64,000 nt of DNA from Rebecca billardiae RCC1528 (lineage: Eukaryota; Haptophyta): the NCBI GenBank assembly GCA_965240325.2, contig OZ251233.1:1674001-1738000 (forward strand). The letters are read 5' to 3'. Both the position numbers and the translations under genes were made by a program. The notes beneath the pieces are model-generated. The model saw only the letters and a list, made by a program, of their open reading frames with translations. It did no database searches and was not told the DNA's origin. Below are positions 45,789 to 56,393 of this stretch, in pieces. Position 1 is the first letter of the stretch. The number at the start of each line of letters is the position of its first letter.

Positions 45789-48700
45789 GCCCGGAACCCG
45801 CGCAGGTGCGAGCCACAAACACAACCACTACGGTATCTAATACCACTACTACTACGGAGGCGGCGCGAGGCGCTGATCCGGCGTGGTTACGCACTTGGTC
45901 GGTTCGAACGGGCACCAATGACCAACGTCTACTCGAGCGCACGCGACGCGTGGCCGAGGGGATGGAGGGGGCGAACGCGCGGCGTGAGCCGCTTGACGAG
46001 CAGTCGGCGGCGGGCATGACGCGGCGGTCGTTCGCGGACGCGATGCCGACGGCGCACTACCCTGGGCAGGTGACGCACGTCGACATCTTCTCTATGGCGC
46101 GGATCGACTTACCAGTTGGGGCCGATGGCGCACGTGGAGGGTATCCTCATGGGATCATATTCATCGATGGGCATTCACGTCGATGGCAAGTGTACGCGCT
46201 ACGCAGCTTGGATGACGCCGAGGTTGGTCGGGCATTCCGCTGGTACGCGCAGTTGCTTGGTACAGGGGCCATGCACATGTCGCATTGGGTCCTGGCGTCG
46301 GGGTGTACTATGGCGCGACGCCATATTCACACCGACGGTGGCTCGACGCTGCTGAGTACGTACGTCGAGGGTGAGCTGGCGAAGCTTGGGTTCTCGTCGA
46401 CGGTCACGTCGGCGCCCGACTCGCCGAGCTCGAATGGCGTGGCGGAACGCGCTATCCGCACGCTGAAGTCGAGACTGCGCGCCACGGTCGTTGCGCGTGG
46501 AGTCTCGAGGGTCGATTGGCACTACGCGGCGTGGCACGCATGCGCGTCGCGCAATCGACTGGCGTCACGTGGTATCATTCGTGACGATGGCGACATTGAG
46601 TGGCTCACGCCGGATGAGCTGTTCTTTGGCAAACGCCCGACGTGGAAGCATCACGTGGCGTTTGGCGCGCGCTGCCGCGTGCTGATGCTGGGCGCACGGC
46701 GCAATGCATTGGGGCAGCTGAAGCAGCGCGCACTACCCGGACGTGTCTATCTCTGGGGTGGGCACGGCGTGCAGTGGCGCGGTACATGGCGCTACGTGCT
46801 TGGGTACGTATGTCGTTTAGACGACGGACGTCTCGTTCACTCACGTGACGTACGCATCGACGAGACCGACCTGGTCGAGGGGGGGCACTCGTCGCTGGGC
46901 GCACCTGACGGTGGCGCGTACGTGGGTGATGGTGACGACGCCGCGGTAAGCGGCGGATATCGTCCAGTCGGCGGTGACGCCGACGGTGAGGACGAGGACG
47001 GCGATGGCGGCGAGACGCCAGCCGACGCCGGGAATGACGACGCGACAGAGTTCGACGTCGGGTACGACGACGACGCAGATGCGTCAACGTCGGGGCGCGG
47101 GCGCAGCAGCGTGGACGCGGGACAACGCGGGTGCAGCAGCGCGGGCGCACAGCCGTCGACGTCGACGCCGCAGGGCGGGCGCGGCGGGGCAGGCGCGTCA
47201 ATGACGCAGCCGGGTCGGCAGGATCAGATACCGCCGACGGAATCACGGCGCGGGACCGCAGCAGATGCTGGCGGGTCGCCGCGCGGCGCAGACGGTGACG
47301 ACGGCGTGATCGAGGACGCGCCGCCGCCCGGTCTGGATATGGGACACGATCCGCTTCGCAGGGATCGGACGTCACGCCGACGGCCGCAGCTGCTTACTGC
47401 CGTCGTCAGCGCCGCGTCGGTGTTCCAGAAGATCAACGTGAAGGTGCCGACGAACTATCGCGAGGCGATGCGGTCGGCGGAGGCGCCCCAGTGGCAGGGC
47501 GCCATGCTCGAGCACTTGGAAGGTCACAAGTTGCTCGGCACCTCGGAGGAGGTGGTGGTTCCGGAGGGCACGCGGGTGTTGCCGAGCCAGTGGGTCTTTG
47601 ACGTCAAGTCGAACCCGGAGGGCGAGGTGACGCGCTTCAAGGCGCGGTCGGTGCTACTGGGGAACCTACAGCGGCCGGGGATCGACTTTCAGGAGGTCTT
47701 TGCTCCGACGATCCGGCCGGAACAAGTGCGACTACTCGTTGCGATCGCCGCTCAGCAGGCGGGCGCGAGGGTCGACTTGGGTGGAGCGTCGGTTGCAGCG
47801 CTGGGCATACTGTCGAAGGGCGACGTCAAGGACGCGTACCTCAACTCGGAGTTGAAGCCGGATGAGCGGCCTCTCTTCTCATTCCCGCCGGGCTACGTGC
47901 CGAGCACGCAGGCGCCGCCGGGGCACAAAGTCGTGGGCCGGAGCCTGAAGGCGTATCCGGGCCTACGCCAGTCTGGGCGCGCGTGGCATCGCACGCACCG
48001 CACCCAGCTGCTCGCGCGCGGCTTCTCGGAGTGTCCGAGTGCGCCGTGCATCTACGTCAAGGAGTCGGCGCCGGGCGAGTTCATCATCGCGGGCGGCTTT
48101 GTCGACGACTTGCTGTTTCTCAACCTGACGCGCGACGCGCGCGCGGTGGAGAAGCTGGCGGCTGACCTGAAGGAGCATTACGAGATCAAGCTGAGTGAGC
48201 GGCTCGATAAGTTCCTGGGCGCCGTGTTTGAAGTTCATGACGACGGCATCCTGATGCACCTGGGGCCGTACGTCGAGAGCGTGCTTCAGCGGTTCGGTTT
48301 GAACGCGAGCACGCCGGCGCGCACGCCGGAGCCGGCGGCGCGGACGCAGCTGAGCGACGACGATGAGGCGTTGCTGCAGCGCGCGGAGATTGAGAACTAC
48401 CAGGCGATGGTGGGATGTCTCATGTTTGCGATGGTCACGGCGCGGCCGGACATCGCGCACGCGGTGAACATGCTGACGCGACGCATGTCACGTCCGCGGG
48501 CGGTGGATCTGGTAAGTGCGAAGCGCGTGCTGCGCTACTTACGTGGATGCCCGCGATTGGGAATCTTGTTCAAGTTTGCGACAGATTCCGAGCACCCCGA
48601 CCTACTTGCTTTCGCTGACTCCGATTGGGCAAGCAATCCGGTGGAGACCAAGGGCAGGTCAACGGGTGGATACATTGTGTTCTACAATGGGGCGCCGGTG

Positions 48701-49090
48701 TCGTGGCACAGCGGGCTGCAAGGTACAGTCTCGCTGAGCTCGACGGAGGCGGAGTACGTCGCGCTGAGCGATTGCTGCCGCGAGGTGAGCTACTTGCGGA
48801 GCATACTCGAGTCCATGCGGCAGCCGCCGCGGGCCGCGACGGAGGTGCGAGAGGACAACAAGGGGGCTATCGACCTCGTGGAGAATCCTGTGCACCACAA
48901 GCGCTCGAAGCACATCGAGATCAAGCATCACTATGTGCGTGACGCGCAGGAGGGTGGCAAGGTGAAGGTGGTCAAGGTACACACCTCACTCAACCACTCT
49001 GACATCATGACGAAGGCGACGGACGGTGCGACGTTCAAGCGGCACGTCGACGCCATCATGGTGGACCGACACCCGACGCGCGCGCGGTAA
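45782..49090 (+). CDS. pol: copia Pol: integrase, reverse transcriptase, RNase H
   Basis: About 1102 residues are translated after the -1 shift. After a Thr-rich linker comes integrase with the DDE triad (HVDIF, HTDGGS, NGVAERAIRTLK), a Gly/Asp-rich spacer (about 46890-47340), reverse transcriptase (WVFDVKSNPEG, KARSVLLG, DVKDAYLNSEL and the active site FVDDLL near 48100), then RNase H (FADSDWASN, SLSSTEAEYVAL, EDNKGAIDL). The integrase-before-RT order defines Ty1/copia. The active site has Phe in place of the common Tyr of YVDD. No stop or frameshift interrupts the frame. Confidence 0.95.
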   Translation, partial: RLSPEPAQVRATNTTTTVSNTTTTTEAARGADPAWLRTWSVRTGTNDQRLLERTRRVAEGMEGANARREPLDEQSAAGMTRRSFADAMPTAHYPGQVTHVDIFSMARIDLPVGADGARGGYPHGIIFIDGHSRRWQVYALRSLDDAEVGRAFRWYAQLLGTGAMHMSHWVLASGCTMARRHIHTDGGSTLLSTYVEGELAKLGFSSTVTSAPDSPSSNGVAERAIRTLKSRLRATVVARGVSRVDWHYAAWHACASRNRLASRGIIRDDGDIEWLTPDELFFGKRPTWKHHVAFGARCRVLMLGARRNALGQLKQRALPGRVYLWGGHGVQWRGTWRYVLGYVCRLDDGRLVHSRDVRIDETDLVEGGHSSLGAPDGGAYVGDGDDAAVSGGYRPVGGDADGEDEDGDGGETPADAGNDDATEFDVGYDDDADASTSGRGRSSVDAGQRGCSSAGAQPSTSTPQGGRGGAGASMTQPGRQDQIPPTESRRGTAADAGGSPRGADGDDGVIEDAPPPGLDMGHDPLRRDRTSRRRPQLLTAVVSAASVFQKINVKVPTNYREAMRSAEAPQWQGAMLEHLEGHKLLGTSEEVVVPEGTRVLPSQWVFDVKSNPEGEVTRFKARSVLLGNLQRPGIDFQEVFAPTIRPEQVRLLVAIAAQQAGARVDLGGASVAALGILSKGDVKDAYLNSELKPDERPLFSFPPGYVPSTQAPPGHKVVGRSLKAYPGLRQSGRAWHRTHRTQLLARGFSECPSAPCIYVKESAPGEFIIAGGFVDDLLFLNLTRDARAVEKLAADLKEHYEIKLSERLDKFLGAVFEVHDDGILMHLGPYVESVLQRFGLNASTPARTPEPAARTQLSDDDEALLQRAEIENYQAMVGCLMFAMVTARPDIAHAVNMLTRRMSRPRAVDLVSAKRVLRYLRGCPRLGILFKFATDSEHPDLLAFADSDWASNPVETKGRSTGGYIVFYNGAPVSWHSGLQGTVSLSSTEAEYVALSDCCREVSYLRSILESMRQPPRAATEVREDNKGAIDLVENPVHHKRSKHIEIKHHYVRDAQEGGKVKVVKVHTSLNHSDIMTKATDGATFKRHVDAIMVDRHPTRAR

Positions 49091-49117
49091 GCGGCGCAGC
49101 TCGCGGCTATGGCTGTC

Positions 49118-49126
49118 GAGGGGGGG
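49118..49126 (+). promoter_or_regulatory. polypurine tract
   Basis: A G-run directly abuts the right LTR and is the expected primer for plus-strand DNA synthesis. Confidence 0.8.
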
Positions 49127-49736
49127 TGTTGAGCTGACGCAGCCTGGGGCGCGCATCTCAGCAGATGGCGTCGCCGCTGGGACGTCAGGGCCGGCGCCGC
49201 ACCAGGCGGGCCGGCGTCATCAGCTACGGAGCAGTGGCTGGCTGGCGGCGCGCGCGCGCGGCGCGCGCGGCGGCAGGAGCGCGAGCGCAGCAGCGCTGGC
49301 GCGGATCGACGTGGACGCGGAGCGCGGACGCGGCAGCGCGGACGCGGAGCGACACGGACGCGGCGCGTGCGCGGGCGGTACGGCCCGGCGCAGCGCGGCA
49401 CGGTGACGTCGCACGGGCATGGCCCGGACGCCATCGTGGGAGTCCATCCGGATTTCCACTTTCGGAAAAGTGGGAATCCGGCTGAGGGTGGACGGACGAG
49501 GACGTCCGGGAGTTACGTCGGGACGGGCGGTTTTCGGGAAGGTAACGCATTCCCCGGAGCCGGCCGCGACGTGGTCACCCCGCGACCAAAAAGGTCGGCG
49601 GGAGGTTAGCTTGTCTTCGTAAAGGAGCGAAGGGAAGGAGGTTGCCTCTCGTGGTCAACATCGACGACGCGCCCGAGGACGCGCCGGTGAGCTTTTAGCA
49701 GGGCTCGACACGCTCGGAGCTCGCGTTTACCCAATA
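49127..49736 (+). repeat. 3' LTR of the copia element
   Basis: Same length and, by eye, same sequence as the 5' LTR, offset by 6569 bp. No difference was found in a full side-by-side reading. Confidence 0.95.
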
Positions 49737-50991
<1,255 letters not shown>

Positions 50992-51639
50992 TCAGGAAAG
51001 ACTGCGGCCGTCACGTTCGGGTGGCATCGCCGAGGACGAGACACTGCTACGCCACGGCAGCACCACCGGAATTGAGCCGTGCCATCTGCAGGCCGTGCCG
51101 CCTTTTCCGTTCTCGTTCCGGCCAAAGCCAGTGATGCGCTCTTCGAAGGTCAGTGCCACCCCACGCTCACGGCATGCAGATGCATGTTGCTGGACGATGG
51201 CCTGTAGGTCTGCCGCAAACGCATGTGTGCCCTTGTGCTTCAGGTAATGGTGAGCTCCATTCCCGCCCACGCCGAGCAGCACGAAGAGAACGACCACGAG
51301 GATCAACGGCCAAATGATTGCGCCTTCCGTGATGCCAGCCACGACACCAGTCGCGAGAAACGCGGGGGGCAAGATGATGACGCCCGGTATCACCACCCGG
51401 CGCGTGGTATCCATCTTGTACCCGTTGGAGATCAGCTTGTCAGCTGCCTCACAGAATGCATCGCGGATTTGCGCCCAAGAGTCTGCGCGGAGCTGTGCCT
51501 GTACTTGGCCCGGGACGGCCGACTCCCGATCATACGAGGGAGTCAGTACTGTGGCGAAGCACTTCCCTGGCGACTCGATGACCTGTAGCACTGCTACCGT
51601 CTCCGTCTCTTGCATCTCGACGCTTTTCGAGTTTCCCAT
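50992..51639 (-). CDS. putatively N-myristoylated two-helix membrane protein
   Basis: From ATG 51639 the frame encodes 215 residues beginning MGNSKSVEM, which fits the N-myristoylation consensus (Gly2, Ser6-like). Two hydrophobic segments follow (IPGVIILPPAFLATGVVAG and AIIWPLILVVVLFVLLGVGG), forming a hairpin with both ends cytosolic, then a His/Lys turn and a helical segment (FAADLQAIVQQHASACRERG). The N-terminal domain (about residues 10-75) has a balanced, beta-rich look. The last 30 residues are Pro/Ser/Arg-rich and may be non-conserved. The family is not recognised. A membrane-linked signalling or trafficking role is possible. Confidence 0.6.
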   Translation of the reverse strand: MGNSKSVEMQETETVAVLQVIESPGKCFATVLTPSYDRESAVPGQVQAQLRADSWAQIRDAFCEAADKLISNGYKMDTTRRVVIPGVIILPPAFLATGVVAGITEGAIIWPLILVVVLFVLLGVGGNGAHHYLKHKGTHAFAADLQAIVQQHASACRERGVALTFEERITGFGRNENGKGGTACRWHGSIPVVLPWRSSVSSSAMPPERDGRSLS

Positions 51640-52884
51640 CTCGCGAGCACGGCCGCGGCGCAAGTTCGTGTGTCGTCGGACGGGAGCCACCTGGGACGGT
51701 CGTCGTTTCGTCTGAACAATGATGAGTACAGTATGAATGTATGATATATAATAGTACTACTGTGGTAAGTAGGAATAAAGCAGATATGCTATGATTGATA
51801 GGATCTTGCATGCACTTCCGGGTAAGCGTATAAGACCGCGTTACAGCGAAAACCGACTACGAAAAGAAAGGAGGCGCGATGACCGATGTTGGTCCGCAAG
51901 CAAAGTCGTACAGTAGTAGCTTTTTTCTCTCGAGCGACGACCGCGACGCTCCGCGACATCACACCAAGCAAGGGCCGTAATCACACGATCATCACTCTTT
52001 CTCTCGCGAGTTATATAATTCTGGGTGCCGAACCTCCAGCGAGTGATGTCGCCGTTTAATCATAGAATGAGTCTGAGAGCACTCCTGTCGGTCTAGACGG
52101 AGAGGAGAGGTCAGAGGACGGCCCAGGCCTGCCGCGGGCGCACATCAGGGCAGTCTGTGAGGCATACTAGCAGCCGTCGACCGCACGGGCCAAGGGCAAG
52201 TGTGATTGAAGTGAGTCACTGACGGACTGAGACTGTCACTGTGTCTGTGCATGTGTTCAAAGTCTTGTGCCCTTGTGACGACTGTGCCGCACCAGACAGC
52301 ACACGGTCCCGAATCCCGATGTGACGGCGGTAATGAGTAATCACTGGGACGGACAGTGAGTCACAGTGACCCGGCGTCTCGGGCCGTGAACTAAGCCTCT
52401 ATCTAGAGACCGTAGACAGTACTGTAGACAGTAGTCAGACAGTGACAGTCACGGTACGGTCGGTAGACTGATCGATGATCGTCTGCTGACGATGAGTGAT
52501 TGATGATGGCCTGATGGGCCTGGACCTGGTCTGTAGAGTGTAGAGTTGAGTACTGATAACTTCATCGAACCGTGTTAAAACGTGTTACTACACCTCAGTG
52601 ACTAGGCTACACGGTGTCCCAACGCGGACCGTGAATTAAACGTCGGTACTCGAAATACTATTATTATAATACTGTAGTAAGTGTAGCTGCTTACGTCGCA
52701 GATGATTAAATATTATTTATTATAATAATACTATCGGAATTATTATTGCTGTGGCATAATAACATGACGACACAATATAATACTACGTCCGGTGTGCAGG
52801 GTCCGGTTCGGGTGTCGCCACTGCGAGTTGCCATCGGCAATGTTGGCAGGGGCCCATTATCAGCATGGCAATGAATCATGGCAT
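51640..52884. other. spacer, nothing recognised
   Basis: 1.2 kb of lower-GC sequence with short recurring motifs such as GTAGACAGTA (52410-52440) and an AT-rich end (52660-52760). No gene, RNA gene or element termini were seen. Confidence 0.5.
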
Positions 52885-54267
52885 TCATGCCACGGGCACG
52901 GCGTGCTCGGCCTCGTCCTCGGGCGCCTCGGGGATGCTGGGCTGCGACGGCTGGCGCAGGAGCGCAGTGCGCACGCTCGATGCTCCGGGCGCCCCCTGCT
53001 TGGGCGAGCTGCGCAGGCCGCCCTGCGGCAGCGTCCGCCTGAGCAGCCGGTTGGTCGAGACGAAGAGGGCGGTCAGGCAGACGGCGCCGCCGACCGCAAA
53101 CGCGAGCAGGATGCGCCGCCCGTGCGTCTGCCTTGGCGTGAGCTGGGCGCCGCGCGGGTCGGTGGAGGGCGAGCCGGCGGGCGCGGAGGGTTCGATGCTC
53201 GTGCCCGGCTCGCAGCCGATCGGCCCCGGCTGCGACTGGAAGCGCTTGTCCCCGAGCACGCGCTGCCGCCACAGCGCTCGGTGCCGCGCGTCCGCCTCGA
53301 GCCGCGTGTCGCCCCAGCCTCCGCCGGTCCACATGGGTTGCGCGCTCCAGTTGCAGTCGATGTACGCGAAGAGGCGCACGTCGCGCGCCTCGATCCACGT
53401 CAGCAGCGGCTCGAACCAGCTCGCCCACGTGTCCGCCGCCAGCGCCGTCCCGTTGTGCACGCCCGCGCCCGCGTGCGCGTTGCCCGGCACGTCGCGCGCC
53501 GACGGCGAGTGCAGGCCTCCAAAGGGCGTGGCCTCGGCGATCATGAGGGGCAGCCGGCGGATCGCGGCGAAGTCGGCGACGCGGTCCATGTGCCCCGTGC
53601 CGCCGTACCCCTCGAACATCTGCTGGAACGCGGAGACGCCCACCCAGTCGACGAACGCCGCGCCCGGGAACCACTCGCCAATCGGCCGGTCGTCGGCCGG
53701 CGCAAACCCCCACGAATGCCACGCAAACGCGACATTGGGCACACCGCGCGCGCGCACGCGGGTGACGAAGCGGCGGTACGCCGAGATGAACTCGGTCGGG
53801 TCGTACGCGTTCCCTGGGTTGTCGAACTCGTACCCGAAGCGCACGTACACGGGCACGCCCGCGTCGCGTATCCAATCAGCCAGCTCATCGATCGAACGGT
53901 CGTGCACGCCGGCGGTCACGTTGCGCAGCTCGCCAACGGCCCACACGGCCAGGAGGAGCGACGCGCCAGGGTAGGTGCGCACGAGATCGTCCACATCCTG
54001 CACGCCCCCGCCGTGGTCTGCGCGGGCGCGCACGCCGCCGAGCGTGACGACATCCGTGTACGCGCTCAGGCCAGCCGGCGCGCCAAAGGTGTCGGCGTAG
54101 CTCGCAATCGAGTCCACGTCCTGGCCGACGACGAGGAGCGTCTTGCCGGTTTTGGGCACGCACGGCCGCGCGCTCGTGCCGCGCGTGAGCGCGACCAGCA
54201 CGACGACTAGCGCGCGTGCCGTGCCGACGCGGGTCGCGGCTCGTCGCTTCGCGGGTGGGCGGTCCAT
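52885..54267 (-). CDS. GH26-like glycoside hydrolase, membrane-anchored
   Basis: 460 residues from ATG 54267. After an N-terminal hydrophobic leader (18-30) comes a (beta/alpha)8-type hydrolase: VPVYVRFGYEFDNPGNAYDP (138-157) places Glu147 as acid/base, FAWHSWGFAP (181-190) is the following strand, and LMIAEATPFG (241-250) places Glu245 as nucleophile. This pattern is that of GH26 beta-mannanases and related enzymes. Cys pairs and NxT sites suit a secreted domain. A C-terminal membrane helix (ILLAFAVGGAVCLTALFVS) and an acidic cytosolic tail would tether it to the cell surface or endomembrane. It probably acts on cell-covering polysaccharide; the exact linkage is unknown. Confidence 0.8.
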   Translation of the reverse strand: MDRPPAKRRAATRVGTARALVVVLVALTRGTSARPCVPKTGKTLLVVGQDVDSIASYADTFGAPAGLSAYTDVVTLGGVRARADHGGGVQDVDDLVRTYPGASLLLAVWAVGELRNVTAGVHDRSIDELADWIRDAGVPVYVRFGYEFDNPGNAYDPTEFISAYRRFVTRVRARGVPNVAFAWHSWGFAPADDRPIGEWFPGAAFVDWVGVSAFQQMFEGYGGTGHMDRVADFAAIRRLPLMIAEATPFGGLHSPSARDVPGNAHAGAGVHNGTALAADTWASWFEPLLTWIEARDVRLFAYIDCNWSAQPMWTGGGWGDTRLEADARHRALWRQRVLGDKRFQSQPGPIGCEPGTSIEPSAPAGSPSTDPRGAQLTPRQTHGRRILLAFAVGGAVCLTALFVSTNRLLRRTLPQGGLRSSPKQGAPGASSVRTALLRQPSQPSIPEAPEDEAEHAVPVA

Positions 54268-54448
54268 GTTGGACACCGCCGTGCTCGGCGCCTTGGCCTT
54301 CTACTCCTTGCTTGAGCGGCCGCCGAGAAAACACCGGACTCAAGCGCCGAGCGGCAAGCAGCCGGAAGTTGAAAGTACCGCGGCGCCCGTGCCGGAGCCA
54401 CTGCGGAAGCCGGGAAGCGGTTGCTCAGTGCTCACCGTCATCCGGACG

Positions 54449-54555
54449 CACACGGACTGCAAGGTCCAGGCCAAACCGTGCGTCCCACAAGCGATGGCGT
54501 AGGCTGGCAAGCGGATGAGAGTTGGAGCGCACCCAAGCCATTCGCCTCGTCGCTC
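54449..54555 (+). pseudogene. truncated copy of the GPCR 5' end
   Basis: Bases 54523-54552 match the N-terminal coding segment of the GPCR gene (58207-58252 region; LERTQAIRLVALG) without change. Upstream, 54449-54510 matches the GPCR 5' flank imperfectly (GGACTGCAAG, AAGCGATGGCG). Similarity ends within ALG, where low-complexity repeats take over. The start region carries ATGGCGTAG, so the copy cannot be translated. It is a 5' duplication remnant. Confidence 0.8.
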
Positions 54556-56393
54556 TGGGCAGGCGGCGTGCCGTCCGTGGACGCCCCCACCCTACTGCAT
54601 CGCCGATGCGGGTGATGCAGGTGATGCAGTCCGGGTGGCGGCAGTCCGGGCTGGCGGCGGCGCGCGGCGCGCCGGCCGCGGAAGCCGCGGCCCCCTGCAC
54701 CGCCGATGCAGGTGATGCAGGTGGTGCAGGCGGTGCATAATCCGGGTGGCGGCGGTCCGGGCGGGCGGCGGCTCGTCGCGGTAGTCCTGGCGCGGACGCG
54801 GAGATGACAGCGGCGGCCTGGATGGGGAGGGCCCCACCCGCGCCAGCGGTGCATGCGGCGCAGGTGTCTGCTCGGCGCCGCGGCCTGCGGACCGATGATC
54901 ACAGTCGCTGGTAGTGAGCAAGACGGGGTGGGCGGGCGGGGGGGGCGACTAGGAGCAGGCGCCATTCACAAGCACGACACCGTTGGAGAGGACGCCCTGT
55001 ACGGGGCTCACAAAGACCGCTCGAGCACCAGAGCGGATGCCGAGTCCGGCCGAGCGCACAGCCTGGGGTGCCCCCATCCATGCCATGCGGCCCACGTGCG
55101 CGGCCCGTCCGCCTCGGCGGCCGCTGGCAGCCTTGCCAAACCGCGCCCACCGTGCGCCGCGTGGGCTCCGCGCAGGGAGCACGCGGACATGACGGCGGCC
55201 AACAGGCGCAATGTCGGCTCTCACCTGTGCGCTCGGCCCGAAGGGCGCGTGCGACTCAGTCATCGCCATCGGCGCGCAATGCCACGACGGCGGCTGCCAC
55301 GCCATCAGCGGCACCGGCCGCGGCCACGACTGCGGCGATGCCTGGCTGTCGCGGCGCGGCTCAGGGCACAGTGCGCGGGCTAGGACTTCCACAGCCAGCG
55401 CGCCGCGCGCCGCCCCCCCCCCCCCCCGGACTCAGACTGCCGCCACCCCGACTGCATCACCTGCACCGCCTGCATCACCTGCGGCTGCATGCAGCGGTGC
55501 AGGGGGGGCTTCCACGGCCGCCGGGCCGTGGACTGCAGTCCTGGTGATGGGCAGTCCGGGCGAGTGGCGAGGGCGGCGGCGGCCCGTGGGGAAACCCTCC
55601 CTCTGCATCGACGTCGACCGATGCAGGTGATGCAGGACAGCAGTAGGTGGTGCACGGGTTATGATGAAGTCCGGGTGGCGCGGCAGTCCGCGGGCGGGCG
55701 GCGGCGCGCGGCATTGGTCACAAAGCTGCACCACCGGGGTAATGGGCAATGGCACTCATCAGTCCGAAGATCGATCTATCGTTATCATTATTAGCTAGTG
55801 ATGAGAGTAGTCAGTGTGCCGCAGCTTAGTGAGCTTGGCTGCATAGTATCACTGATGGGTGTCTTGGCATCCGACTGGATGTCTTGTGCAGCCTGCTGCA
55901 TGCACTGGCATTCTGGTGACTTCATTGCGCCGCAACTCATGTCGTCATCATCCAGTCCGATCAGCAGCTAGCATCGTCAGTCGTCTTATGTGAAGCGCGT
56001 GGCTAGCTGCTAGTGCTACGCTAGTAATTAGTATAAACTGGCGCCGCCAATGGTACTACTAAGTAACTAATCGTCTTATTCTGAAGATGAGACTTCGCCG
56101 TACCGTATTGCGGACACGGACATCAGTGCTGAGTACGTCATCGGAAGATACGATACCGAAGCATCATCAGTCGTCGTTGATCAGTCGTGCCACGAAGTGC
56201 CGGCCGATGATAGGACTGATGACGTCCTTCGTAGGCATAACAGTAAGGGGCTAAGGCGGACAGTCCGAGCCCGCGGTCGGTGGGTCAGCCATTGGAATCG
56301 ACGGTCGGTGATCGCGCCGCGTGTTCCGAGCCCCGAAAGCTCGAGGGGCGCACCGCGCCAGGTGCCCTGGCACATGCAGTGTGCGCAGCGGCT
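54556..56393. other. spacer with degenerate GATGCAGGT repeats
   Basis: No gene. Units built from GATGCAGGTGATGCAG followed by GTCCGGGTGGCGGCAGTCCGGG recur at about 54600-54690, 54705-54775 and 55618-55715, with an inverted version at 55437-55500. A poly-C run lies at about 55412-55428. From 55760 to 56390 the sequence is AT-richer with no features recognised. Confidence 0.6.

Noticed and set aside
54600-55715. CRISPR-like array
   Set aside because: The repeats are unequal, unevenly spaced and partly inverted, and the DNA is eukaryotic.
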